From Bosea beijingensis (GTDB taxonomy: Bacteria; Pseudomonadota; Alphaproteobacteria; Rhizobiales; Beijerinckiaceae), in the NCBI RefSeq assembly GCF_030758975.1, contig NZ_CP132359.1:5199427-5263426 (forward strand): DNA of 64,000 nt. The letters run 5' to 3'. The notes under the pieces were generated by a model that saw only the letters and a program-made list of their open reading frames with translations, was not told where the DNA came from and did not search any database. Positions 8,622-16,372 of the stretch are shown here, piece by piece. The stretch's first letter is position 1. Every line of letters starts with the position of its first letter. Made by a program: the position numbers and the translations under genes.

Positions 8622-9002
8622 TCACGCTGCGAGGACAGGCGGCGCTCTTGAACCTTGTGCAGTCACCGCCCTGAAAGGCGCCGCTAATATGACTGGATAT
8701 GACCTCAGGACCGGCGAAGAGTGTCCGATTTCATATGTGAGCTCGGTTGCCGACGGTGCGGGCGCAAGGAAGGGGTCGAGTCCTAAGGGATATGCCCAGG
8801 CGCAACAGGACGATTGCGCCGAAAGATGATGTGCGGACGGGTCGCTCTGCTCGCCGTCGACAACCTGCGCGCCCGAGCACAACGTCAACATGCCGGCGGG
8901 CAACGCGCTGGCCATGGCCAGCCGGGCGCTCGCCTGCGCCGGCAAAAGCGAGCCTTGCAGCAGCAGCGCATAAGCAAGCGCCACCGCCAGCAGGCTTCGC
9001 AT
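8622..9002 (-). CDS. DUF2946-like secreted protein, second copy
   Basis: 126 residues from the ATG at 9000-9002, placed directly before a signal peptide (SLLAVALAYALLLQGSLLPA). The frame continues 21 codons upstream but those residues are hydrophilic. The mid-protein motif HHLSAQSSCCAWA matches the His/Cys-Cys feature of the DUF2946 protein at 6433-6825, and the C-terminus (SRAPPVLAA) has the same Pro-containing tail. The two paralogues bracket the TlpA-SCO-PCuAC genes. Role unknown; metal-linked by context. Confidence 0.55.
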   Translation of the reverse strand: MRSLLAVALAYALLLQGSLLPAQASARLAMASALPAGMLTLCSGAQVVDGEQSDPSAHHLSAQSSCCAWAYPLGLDPFLAPAPSATELTYEIGHSSPVLRSYPVILAAPFRAVTAQGSRAPPVLAA

Positions 9003-9083
9003 CACACGCTGGAATGCCGTTCGGGTCACGGTGTTCCAACTAGCGAATGAGCGACCGTCCCGCAATGCGACGAGACGCAGCGC

Positions 9084-10424
9084 TTATCCGATCACGAAGT
9101 CGATCAACAGCTTGACGTTCAGCACGATGATGACGGCCGCGACGAGACTCGCGATGAAGGTCAGCCAGCGCGGCGCCACCAGCTCCCCCATCTTGGCGCG
9201 AGACGCCGTGAACATTACAAGCGGCACAATCGCGAAGGGTAGCTGCAGGCCCAGGATGACCTGGCTGAGGATCAGAAGCTTCGCCGTCTCGCCCGAGCCG
9301 TAGATCCAGGTGACCAGGATCGCCGGGACGATTGCGATCAGCCGTGTCACCAGCCGCCGCAGCCATGCCGGGAGCCTGATGTCGAGGAAGCCCTCCATGA
9401 CGATCTGCCCCGCCATCGTCGCGGTCACGGTCGAGTTGAGGCCGCAACACAACAGGGCGATGGCAAACAGCGTAGGCGCGATGGAAGCACCGAGAAGCGG
9501 CGCGAGCAGTTCGTGGGCGCGACCAAGCTCCTCCACCCCGCTCTGACCGGTCTTGTGGAACGTCGCGGCCGCAAGGATGAGGATAGACGCGTTGATCGTC
9601 AGCGCGAACATCAGCGCGATGGTTGAGTCGAGCGTCGCCCATTTCAACGCCTCGCGCTTCTCCGGCAGGCTCTCGCCGTAGGCGCGCGTCTGCACGATGC
9701 CCGAATGCAGATAGAGATTATGCGGCATCACGGTCGCGCCGATGATACCGAGCGAAAGATAGAGCATCTGTGGGTTTTTGATGATCTCGGTGGTCGGCGC
9801 GAAACCTCGGATCACCTCGCCCCAGTTCGGGTCGGCAAGGCCGATCTGGACGCCGAAGCAGATCGCGATCACGCCCAGCAATGTGATGATGAAGGCCTCG
9901 ACCCAGCGGAACCCCTTGTGTTGCAACCAGAGGATCACGAAGACGTCGAGCGCCGTCACGATGACCCCGATTTCCAGAGGCATGCCGAACAGCAGATTTA
10001 GCGCAATCGCGGTGCCGATGACCTCCGCGAGATCGGTCGCGCAGATGGCAAGCTCCGCCAGGAGCCATAGGGGCCAGGAGACGGCACGCGGATAGGCGTC
10101 GCGACAAGCCTGAGCGAGATCCCGCCCCGTCGATACCGCGAGGCGTGCGCAGAGCGACTGGAGGATGATCGCCATAATGTTGGAAATGAGCGCGACGACG
10201 AGCAGCGTGTAGCCGAATTGAGCTCCGCCGGCGAGCGAAGTCGCCCAGTTGCCCGGATCCATGTAGCCCACTGCAACGAGATATCCTGGGCCTACAAATG
10301 CGAGAAAGCGCCGCCAAGGCGTCGCCCCCTTTTTAACGCTGATCGATTGGAAGACGTCGAGCATCGACGGTTCGCCACGCTTGCGGCGCCAGCCTGACTC
10401 GGCTGGACTGCTCTCGCTCGACAT
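9084..10424 (-). CDS. mntH: Nramp-family divalent metal (Mn/Fe) importer
   Basis: 446 residues with 11-12 membrane helices. The metal-site motif of helix 1 ([12 protein letters not shown]) and of helix 6 ([14 protein letters not shown]) are both intact, as expected of a working Mn2+/H+ symporter. The start at 10424 gives an N-terminal extension before the first helix; MLDVFQS 20 residues in is an alternative. A Fur/Mur-like palindrome lies just upstream (10442-10460). It sits 4.1 kb from the opposing Mn exporter gene mntP, so import and export of Mn are both represented here. Confidence 0.92.
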   Translation of the reverse strand: MSSESSPAESGWRRKRGEPSMLDVFQSISVKKGATPWRRFLAFVGPGYLVAVGYMDPGNWATSLAGGAQFGYTLLVVALISNIMAIILQSLCARLAVSTGRDLAQACRDAYPRAVSWPLWLLAELAICATDLAEVIGTAIALNLLFGMPLEIGVIVTALDVFVILWLQHKGFRWVEAFIITLLGVIAICFGVQIGLADPNWGEVIRGFAPTTEIIKNPQMLYLSLGIIGATVMPHNLYLHSGIVQTRAYGESLPEKREALKWATLDSTIALMFALTINASILILAAATFHKTGQSGVEELGRAHELLAPLLGASIAPTLFAIALLCCGLNSTVTATMAGQIVMEGFLDIRLPAWLRRLVTRLIAIVPAILVTWIYGSGETAKLLILSQVILGLQLPFAIVPLVMFTASRAKMGELVAPRWLTFIASLVAAVIIVLNVKLLIDFVIG

Positions 10425-10441
10425 GATTGCCTCAAGATGTA

Positions 10442-10460
10442 ATTGCGATGCATTTGCAAT
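10442..10460. promoter_or_regulatory. Possible Fur/Mur/Irr-type operator upstream of mntH
   Basis: The 19-base sequence ATTGCGATGCATTTGCAAT has perfect outer arms ATTGC/GCAAT and lies 18-36 bases upstream of the mntH start. Rhizobial Mur (a Fur homologue) represses mntH through AT-rich 19-bp palindromes of similar layout. The inner half is imperfect, so this is a candidate only. Confidence 0.4.
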
Positions 10461-10852
10461 AAGGGATTGCGTTGCAGCCTGTCAACCCATGATCTTCGGA
10501 TCGGCTCGAAATATGGTCGGGGCGCATCGCGAAAGGCCCGTAATGCATAACGTCGAGGTCCGGCGGTCGAAACAAGCCGCCGACCATCGCGGCGGCTCCG
10601 AGCGATGAGTTTTCATTTCAGATGATGAGCCGCTGAAGCCCGGCGTGAACACTGTAGTGACGTCAGGCTTCTGGCGACGCTCCGGCCCATTACGCATTTC
10701 TGCTGGACGGGCGCCGATCCTTTTCCTTCGACGGCGCCCTAACTCTTTCGTGAATGGGTTCGGCGGCTCACCGCAACTATGATCGTCGTCAAGGTGGCCA
10801 AGCGGAGTATTGGCTTTTTGAGTGACCTTCATAAAAAAGGGGAGCAAGCGTC
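10461..10852. other. Intergenic region, no gene seen
   Basis: About 390 bases between the divergent mntH and DUF1223 genes. Open frames here lack family features. A good ribosome-binding site (GGGGAG) precedes the start at 10853. No terminator or repeat stands out. Confidence 0.4.
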
Positions 10853-11623
10853 ATGGTCCGGCGGACGCTTCTGGCTACCTGTCTCGCTCTGACGGCGTAT
10901 GCAGCGACGCCCTGGCAGGCGGCAGTGGCAGGCGAGTTCAAAAAGCCCCGCGCGGTCATCGAGTTGTTCAGCAGCCAAGGTTGCGCGGCCTCGCCGCCCG
11001 CGAACGACAACCTCGCGGCCTTGTCTAACGACCCCGAACTGATCGTCTTGTCCCTGAATGTCGACTACTGGAACTATCTCGGGTGGAAAGACAGCCTTGC
11101 AAAGCCGGCATTTGCAAAACGTCAAAAGGCCTATGGCGCGGCAAGAGGTGATCGCCAAATTTACACGCCTCAAGCCGTGATCAACGGCCGAGTTCAGGTT
11201 CTCGGCAATCACGAGCGCAAGCTGCTTGACGCTCTCGCCAAGGCCAAGAAAGATCCGGATGCCCTGTCTCTGCCAGTTGAACTGACGGATATGGGAGACC
11301 GGATCGGCATCACACTGAGCCGATACGAAGTCGGCACAACGGACAGACCTGCGCAGATCTGGGCGTTCTGGACCAGGCACGAGGTGTCGGTTCGCATCGA
11401 GGCAGGAGAAAATGCCGGCAAGACCGTCACCTATCGGAATGCGGTGAGAGGTTTTGAGAAGCTCGGTGATGTCCAGCCGGAACGAGCCGATCCATTGTCC
11501 GTGCAGAAATCATCTGCTCCACCGGATGCCGACGGGCTGGTTATTATCGTTCAAGCTGCCACGAAGGATGGACCGGGCGTGATCTATGGAGCCGCCAAAC
11601 TCAATCTGAATGGAGAAAGATAG
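10853..11623 (+). CDS. DUF1223 secreted thioredoxin-like protein with altered active site
   Basis: 256 residues with a signal peptide (LLATCLALTAYAATPWQAAVA). The DUF1223 core is recognisable: AVIELFSSQGCAASPPANDN, VDYWNYLGWKD and IYTPQAVINGR. The family normally has a CxxC motif (SQGCSSCPPAD); here the second cysteine is Ser (CAAS). A classical dithiol exchange is therefore unlikely, and a one-Cys mechanism or loss of redox function is possible. It is the only plus-strand gene in this part of the region and is preceded by GGGGAGCAAGCGTC at the right distance. Confidence 0.8.
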   Translation: MVRRTLLATCLALTAYAATPWQAAVAGEFKKPRAVIELFSSQGCAASPPANDNLAALSNDPELIVLSLNVDYWNYLGWKDSLAKPAFAKRQKAYGAARGDRQIYTPQAVINGRVQVLGNHERKLLDALAKAKKDPDALSLPVELTDMGDRIGITLSRYEVGTTDRPAQIWAFWTRHEVSVRIEAGENAGKTVTYRNAVRGFEKLGDVQPERADPLSVQKSSAPPDADGLVIIVQAATKDGPGVIYGAAKLNLNGER

Positions 11624-11767
11624 TCGCATTGGGCACGGCGCGTGTCGCTCGCGCCCGGTAGGGATCGTGATCGGCAAGCAGGCGATGCGCGTCTAGGACA
11701 CCAGGATCGCCGATCATTCAGAGAACACCACCGAGCGCCGCTGCCGCTTCTGTTCTGTTTGGTGGGG

Positions 11768-12640
11768 TCACATCGCGTCGCGCGGCACGTCTAGGGGAAT
11801 GCTGAGCATGATCCGCCCATGGGCGGCCGGTGCCGGTAGATCGCCGGCCCTGATGTTGAGCGGCAGCGCATGCAACATGAGCTGCGGCATATCGAGACCG
11901 GCGTCTCGTTTGTTCCGCAAAGCGACGAACTCGTTTTCGACGGCTCCATTGCCAACATGGATGTTCGCCCGGCGCTGGGAACCGACTGAACTGCGCCAGG
12001 CCGGCGCACGTCGTCCGGAGGCGCCGTAGTCGTGACAAGCGAACAAGATGGCGTCGTCGGGCCGGTCGAGGATGCGATGGATCGAATGAAACAGCCGGGC
12101 CGCATCTCCCTTGTGGAAGTCGCAACGCGCCGTCCCGGAATCCGGCATGAACAGGGTGTCGCCAGTGAAGACGGCATCTCCCACGACAAAACTGAGATGG
12201 TCGAGCGTATGCCCGGGCGTGGCCATGACCTCGATCGCCAGGTCGCCGAGCGCGATCGTCTCGCCATCCGCAAGCTGCCGGTCGAACCGGTCGAGGCAGC
12301 GGCCCTCGGCGTCGAGCCCGTAGACACCGGCGATCGCCGCCGCAACTTCCCCGACCCGTTCGCCGATCGCGATCCTGCCGCCGAGCAGCCTGCGCAACTC
12401 GGCGGCGCCGGAGATATGGTCGTGATGGATATGGGTCTCGAGTATCCATTCCAGCCGGAGACCGCTGTCGCGGACAAAGTCGGCGATATCGTCGACCGGC
12501 TTTCTGCTGGTGTGGCCCGATTTCGGATCGAGATCGAAGACCGGGTCAATAACGGCGCAGACCTTTGCGTGTGCGCACCAGACCAGGTGGCTCGCGGTGC
12601 CGCTGCGCTTGTCGTAGAACGTTTCGACGCTGGGGGTCAT
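11768..12640 (-). CDS. MBL-fold persulfide dioxygenase-like protein (ETHE1/Blh group)
   Basis: 290 residues. The metallo-beta-lactamase metal motif THIHHDHISGA is at residues 69-79, with further ligands in TPGHTLDHLS and FTGDTLF. The lengths and the YDKRSG start resemble Blh/ETHE1-like persulfide dioxygenases, which oxidise persulfides to sulfite in sulfide detoxification. The C-terminus (HGRIMLSIPLDVPRDAM) is of the longer Blh-like type. It is 28 bases downstream of the peroxiredoxin gene on the same strand, probably an oxidant/sulfur stress pair. Substrate is inferred. Confidence 0.75.
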   Translation of the reverse strand: MTPSVETFYDKRSGTASHLVWCAHAKVCAVIDPVFDLDPKSGHTSRKPVDDIADFVRDSGLRLEWILETHIHHDHISGAAELRRLLGGRIAIGERVGEVAAAIAGVYGLDAEGRCLDRFDRQLADGETIALGDLAIEVMATPGHTLDHLSFVVGDAVFTGDTLFMPDSGTARCDFHKGDAARLFHSIHRILDRPDDAILFACHDYGASGRRAPAWRSSVGSQRRANIHVGNGAVENEFVALRNKRDAGLDMPQLMLHALPLNIRAGDLPAPAAHGRIMLSIPLDVPRDAM

Positions 12641-12668
12641 TTGATGCCTCCGCCGTTACTGGTCCGTA

Positions 12669-13310
12669 TCAGGTCTTGGGCTGCGGCACGACGCGCAGAT
12701 AGGGTTTGAGCGTCTTCCAGCCGTTGGGGAATTTCTCTTTCGCCGCCTCATCGGATAGCGAGGGCACGATGATCACGTCGCCGCCGGGCTGCCAGTTCGA
12801 CGGGGTTGCCACGCTGTGGCCGGCGGTGAGCTGGAGCGAATCGATCGTGCGTAGGATCTCGTCGAAGTTGCGCCCCGTGCTGGCCGGATAGGTCAGGCTG
12901 AGCTTGAGCTTCTTGTCCGGTCCGATCACGAAGACAGATCGCACCGTCATGGTGTCGCTCGCATTAGGGTGGATCATGCCGTAGAGGCTGGCAACCTTCC
13001 GATCGAAATCCGCGATCAGGGGGAAGTTGACGCGCTGGCCCTGGGTCTCCTCGATATCGTCTTCCCAGTCGCTATGGCGGGCGAGCTCATCGACGCTGAG
13101 CCCGATCACCTTGACGCCGCGCCTGTCAAATTCGGGCTTCAGCCGCGCGACGTCGCCGAGCTCGGTGGTGCAGACCGGCGTGAAATTCTTCGGGTGGGAG
13201 AACAGCACCGCCCAGGAGCCTTCGATCCAGTCATGGAAGCGGATCGGCCCCATCGTGGTCTCGGCCCGGAAATCGGGAACGGTGTCTCCGAGTTGAAGTG
13301 TCATGGTCAT
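12669..13310 (-). CDS. 1-Cys peroxiredoxin (Prx6 type)
   Basis: 213 residues of AhpC/TSA-1cysPrx_C architecture. The peroxidatic Cys47 lies in NFTPVCTTELG and the conserved Arg is present (SVFVIGPDKKLKLSL context). No second conserved Cys is visible, consistent with the 1-Cys class. It reduces hydroperoxides with an external thiol donor. The start (MTMTLQLGDTVPDF) is preceded by AGGAAAGGACATGACC on the minus strand, a strong ribosome-binding site. It is probably co-transcribed with the MBL-fold gene. Confidence 0.9.
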   Translation of the reverse strand: MTMTLQLGDTVPDFRAETTMGPIRFHDWIEGSWAVLFSHPKNFTPVCTTELGDVARLKPEFDRRGVKVIGLSVDELARHSDWEDDIEETQGQRVNFPLIADFDRKVASLYGMIHPNASDTMTVRSVFVIGPDKKLKLSLTYPASTGRNFDEILRTIDSLQLTAGHSVATPSNWQPGGDVIIVPSLSDEAAKEKFPNGWKTLKPYLRVVPQPKT

Positions 13311-13410
13311 GTCCTTTCCTGTTGGATTGGAAACGCCGCCGCATCCTACGACAGCGTCTAAAGACGGCGCGGACTAAACGGTCCCCGCCGGCATCGTTAT
13401 TTTTGCCGGA

Positions 13411-13575
13411 TCAGGCGATCTGCACCCGCTCGCTCGACCGGACGATCACCGCCTTCTCAGCGCTCAGCAGAATCTCGACGTCGTCGACGCCGGGCAGCTT
13501 CCTGAGAGCACCCTGGAGCTTCTTGGTGCAGGCGGTGTGGTTCATGCCGCCGATCGGAAGCTCGAGCGTGCTCAC
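13411..13575 (-). CDS. Small HMA-like protein with His in place of the first metal-site Cys
   Basis: 54 residues from a GTG at 13573-13575 that overlaps the stop of the upstream HMA gene. Translation gives STLELPIGGMNHTACTKKL followed by QGALRKLPGVDDVEILLSAE, an HMA (Atx1/CopZ) domain in sequence order and length. The motif GMxCxxC is here GMNHTAC: the first Cys is His, the second Cys is kept. The overlap implies translational coupling with the canonical HMA protein. Inference: a paired metallochaperone with altered coordination, or a partner of the canonical domain. Small size makes the call moderate. Confidence 0.6.
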   Translation of the reverse strand: MSTLELPIGGMNHTACTKKLQGALRKLPGVDDVEILLSAEKAVIVRSSERVQIA

Positions 13576-13796
13576 CGCGGCACGTCGAACCCGGCGTCCT
13601 CGACCGCTTCGAAGACCGCGTGTTGCGAAATCGCTGCCGGATCGTGCTTCACAATCGCGCTCTTGTCCGAGAGCGACACCTTCACGGCTTCAACCCCTGG
13701 AAGCGCGCGGATCGCCTTCTCGATGGAGCTGACACAATGCCCGCAATCCATGCCCTCAATCTTGAATTCGAGAGTCTGAGATGAATTTTCGGCCAT
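13572..13796 (-). CDS. Small HMA-domain metallochaperone
   Basis: 74 residues from the ATG at 13794-13796. One HMA domain: LEFKIEGMDCGHCVSSIEKA carries the metal motif GMDCGHC, and ALPGVEAVKVSLSDKSA follows as in CopZ/ZntA domains. The Asp in GMDC is more typical of Zn/Cd/Pb HMA domains than of copper chaperones. It is transcribed from a MerR-type promoter at 13829-13859, 33 bases upstream, so it is metal-induced, and is coupled to the unusual HMA protein downstream. Confidence 0.85.
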   Translation of the reverse strand: MAENSSQTLEFKIEGMDCGHCVSSIEKAIRALPGVEAVKVSLSDKSAIVKHDPAAISQHAVFEAVEDAGFDVPR

Positions 13797-13828
13797 GACC
13801 GCCTCCTGTTTCAGGACCTGTCCGACCA

Positions 13829-13859
13829 ATGTGGGGTCTGTAGCGACTGCAGGGTCAAG
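13829..13859 (-). promoter_or_regulatory. MerR-family promoter-operator of the two HMA genes
   Basis: Read on the minus strand: -35 TTGACC (13854-13859), a 19-bp spacer, -10 CACATT (13829-13834). The spacer holds the dyad CTGCAGTCGCTACAG. Geometry and core match the zntA promoter at 2823-2853, so one regulator, probably the CadR-like protein at 3450-3851, may serve both. Confidence 0.75.
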
Positions 13860-14060
13860 AGGCTCACATGACTGAACTTGCAGCCTGCAGGGTCGATGGC
13901 GCAATGCGAAAGGAGGGCAAGCTTTTGCCGCCGCTGGTCAGCCACGAAGGACGATTCGCCCCGACCAGAATCCGAATGCAAGGACTGCTATGATCGCGAG
14001 CCGAATTCCCAGATTGATCCACGATCGCGAAGTCATTCGAACTCACCACTGACGTGCTGA

Positions 14061-14260
14061 CATGCAGCCTGGCGCCGCTTCGAGATTTTCGCAACGGTGG
14101 CTTCGTTTAAAGAAAGCTACGACATTTCCAAACCATCAGGTGCTGACCCGAGGCGGGTCGCTTCTATCAAGAGGTCGAGCCTGTGCTGGCTTGGTCGCGA
14201 CAACTGCGAGAGCTGGCAGGCGCGATCATCGTCGACAGGTCGGTCACATCTCTCTCAGCA
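14061..14260 (+). pseudogene. Decayed fragment of a LysR-family regulator gene
   Basis: The DNA at 14161-14245 repeats 15570-15655 of the intact LysR gene downstream with few mismatches (both start CTTCTATCAAGAGGTCGAGC; I count about 88% identity over some 80 bases). Just before it, 14073-14108 encodes RRFEIFATVAS, typical of the LysR helix-turn-helix start, but the helix-turn-helix core is missing and frames shift. It is therefore a remnant of a paralogous regulator, left in front of the Mn riboswitch. Confidence 0.75.
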
Positions 14261-14389
14261 TAAGATGCTTCCTCCAAACTCGCGAAGTCACCGTGCCGAA
14301 TATCGTCTTGCTGCAAATGCTTCTCAATGACAAGCCATTGATTTGTTTCGGTTATTGACTTTCGGGGCTAGGGGAACTACACCGCCACT

Positions 14390-14523
14390 CATCGGGGAGT
14401 AGCGGCGTCCTTGTCGGGGCGCGGTCGCATCAACAGACTCGCGGCGAGGACCGCGTGGTGCGATCAGCCGGAGTGTTTCGGCCAAGCGAGACCGTGACGG
14501 GGAGACCTGCGGGCAGGGTCTCG
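14390..14523 (+). ncRNA. yybP-ykoY (Mn2+) riboswitch upstream of mntP
   Basis: Conserved family elements appear in order: GGGGAGTAG (14394-14402), the CATCAACAGACTCG segment (14428-14441, family ACGUCAACAUACUCG) and GCCAAGCGAGACC (14481-14493). A downstream GGTCTCG (14517-14523) can pair either with CGAGACC inside the aptamer (14487-14493) or with GAGACC (14502-14507), giving two mutually exclusive structures. The gene downstream is MntP, the usual partner of this riboswitch. Expected effect: expression on when Mn2+ binds. Confidence 0.78.
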
Positions 14524-14560
14524 ATTTCCGTCCGATCCTCAGTCCGAACATGAGTTGAAA

Positions 14561-15127
14561 ATGTCACCTGTTTCGATTGCGGTGCTCGCTGTGGGCATGT
14601 CCGTCGACGCGTTGTTGGCTTCGGTGGGGCGCGGAGCAGCCTCATCCCGACCTCGCTTTCTCGAGGCGCTACGGACCGGAGCTGTCTTTGGCATCGTTGA
14701 AACCATCACGCCGCTCGTCGGTTGGGCAGCCGGCCTGGCCGCAAGCCAGTACGTTGCGGCGGTCGACCATTGGATTGCGTTTGTGCTGTTGGGCATTGTC
14801 GGCGGCAGGATGGTTCTGCATTCGTTTGCGCCCGCAGAACTGCGCTCCGAGTCGGTCCAGAGCCGTTCCCTATGGACCCTCATGGCGACGGCCGTCGGCA
14901 CCAGCATCGACGCCATGGCTGTCGGCGTCTCTCTCGCCTTCCTCGATGTCAATATCATCATCGTTGCAGCCGCCATCGGCTTCGCAACGTTCCTTATGTC
15001 CACTGCCGGAATGATGGCCGGCAACATGATCGGTGCCAAATTTGGACGATGGGCGGAGCGCGTCGGCGGCGGCGCGTTGATTGGATTAGGGATTTCGATC
15101 CTGTTGAGCCACCTCACCGCGGCTTGA
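14561..15127 (+). CDS. mntP: Manganese efflux pump MntP
   Basis: 188 residues with six predicted membrane helices in two repeats. The repeat motifs [16 protein letters not shown] and [17 protein letters not shown] carry the conserved Asp of the metal path, as in MntP. I use the ATG at 14561; a TTG two codons earlier is possible. It exports Mn2+ to relieve toxicity. A Mn riboswitch lies directly upstream. One half-site reads SVGRG in place of the more common SIGLG, but the Asp residues are kept. Confidence 0.88.
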   Translation: MSPVSIAVLAVGMSVDALLASVGRGAASSRPRFLEALRTGAVFGIVETITPLVGWAAGLAASQYVAAVDHWIAFVLLGIVGGRMVLHSFAPAELRSESVQSRSLWTLMATAVGTSIDAMAVGVSLAFLDVNIIIVAAAIGFATFLMSTAGMMAGNMIGAKFGRWAERVGGGALIGLGISILLSHLTAA

Positions 15128-15381
15128 TCATCAGATCCCATCCGGGCGGTGGTTGTGTTGGCTTTCCCAGCGCTCGGCAGCTTCGAAGAGCGCGAGGAAC
15201 TCGTTCCTTGCGCGCCTCTATAGTGCTTCGCCGCGACCGGCATCCGAACCGGTCGGATCAAAGTTCGGGGATGAGCGGACCAGTCGGATAAATGAAGCGG
15301 CGAGGCGCTCGGGACGGGAAGTCGCGCCATGCTTGACCTGCATCATAGGGCCCCTATCATGCCCATGATCGGGGAGACGCA

Positions 15382-16350
15382 ATGGATCTACGTCAGCTTG
15401 AAGCATTTGCGGCGGTCATGTCCGCTGGGAGCATCACTGGCGCGGCGCGGCTCCTCGGGCGATCGCAGCCCGCGCTGACGCGCCTCATTCAGGACCTCGA
15501 AAATTCGCTTGGCTTCAGCCTGCTTCATCGAAGCGGACCGCGCGTAACGACCACTGAACAGGGCCTTCGCTTCTATCAAGAGGTCGAGCCAGTGCTGGCT
15601 TGGCTCCGACAACTGCGAGAGCGGGCAGACGCGATCGCGGTCGACAAGCCACGGTCGCTCTCCATCGCGTCGATCGCATCCTTCTCGGTAGGAATGCTGC
15701 CGGCTGCTCTCCGTCGCCTTGGGCTCGATAATCTCCCTGACCAGGTTCACATTCGCACCGCGATTGCCGAGCAAGTCGTTCAGGACATCGCTACGCAGGT
15801 GTCAGAGATCGGCGTCACGAGCTTGCCGGTGGATCATCCGGCGTTGGAAATCCATTGGATCGGTGAAGCCCCTTGCGTCGCCGCGATCGCATCTGACGAT
15901 CCTCTCGCAGAGCTGGATTGCGTGCCATTGTCGGCTTTGGCGGGGCGCCGCCTGATCACGCTGGCCAACCCGTTCAGATGGCGGCGGCGGGTCGATCTCG
16001 CCTTGGAAGCTAACGGAATAACTCCCGCCGCAGTGTTGGACACCAACACGTCGAATGCGGCCATCATGTCGGCCCGGGCTGGTCTGGGGGTAGCGCTGAT
16101 CGAGCCGATCATCGCTTATGGAATGCCTGTCGAAGGCGTGGTGATCAGACCGATCGACGTGAAGATCTCATTTTTCTGGGCGATTGTTACGCCGTACGGT
16201 CGTCCATTGGCCGCGCAGGTTGCGGGCTTGATCGACAAGTTCGACGAGATTGCCCGGGAGACCATACCGGGTTTCGTCAGGCACCCTGCGGAGGCAAGGC
16301 AGCAACTCGTGGCCGATCTCGCACGGCCGGCATACTCATCCGAACGCTGA
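15382..16350 (+). CDS. LysR-family transcriptional regulator
   Basis: 322 residues: winged helix-turn-helix at residues 1-60 (MDLRQLEAFAAVMSAGSITG, ARLLGRSQPALTRLI) and a LysR substrate domain after residue ~90. The style (residues PALTRLIQDLE and VEPVLAWLRQL) matches OccR/NocR-like and related amino-acid catabolism regulators. It is convergent with the octopine-dehydrogenase-family gene downstream. Inference: it controls the catabolic locus at 16373-23515, with an opine or amino-acid derivative as co-inducer. A decayed near-copy lies at 14061-14260. Confidence 0.87.
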   Translation: MDLRQLEAFAAVMSAGSITGAARLLGRSQPALTRLIQDLENSLGFSLLHRSGPRVTTTEQGLRFYQEVEPVLAWLRQLRERADAIAVDKPRSLSIASIASFSVGMLPAALRRLGLDNLPDQVHIRTAIAEQVVQDIATQVSEIGVTSLPVDHPALEIHWIGEAPCVAAIASDDPLAELDCVPLSALAGRRLITLANPFRWRRRVDLALEANGITPAAVLDTNTSNAAIMSARAGLGVALIEPIIAYGMPVEGVVIRPIDVKISFFWAIVTPYGRPLAAQVAGLIDKFDEIARETIPGFVRHPAEARQQLVADLARPAYSSER

Positions 16351-16372
16351 TCACGCATCTTGGCGAGCGCGC

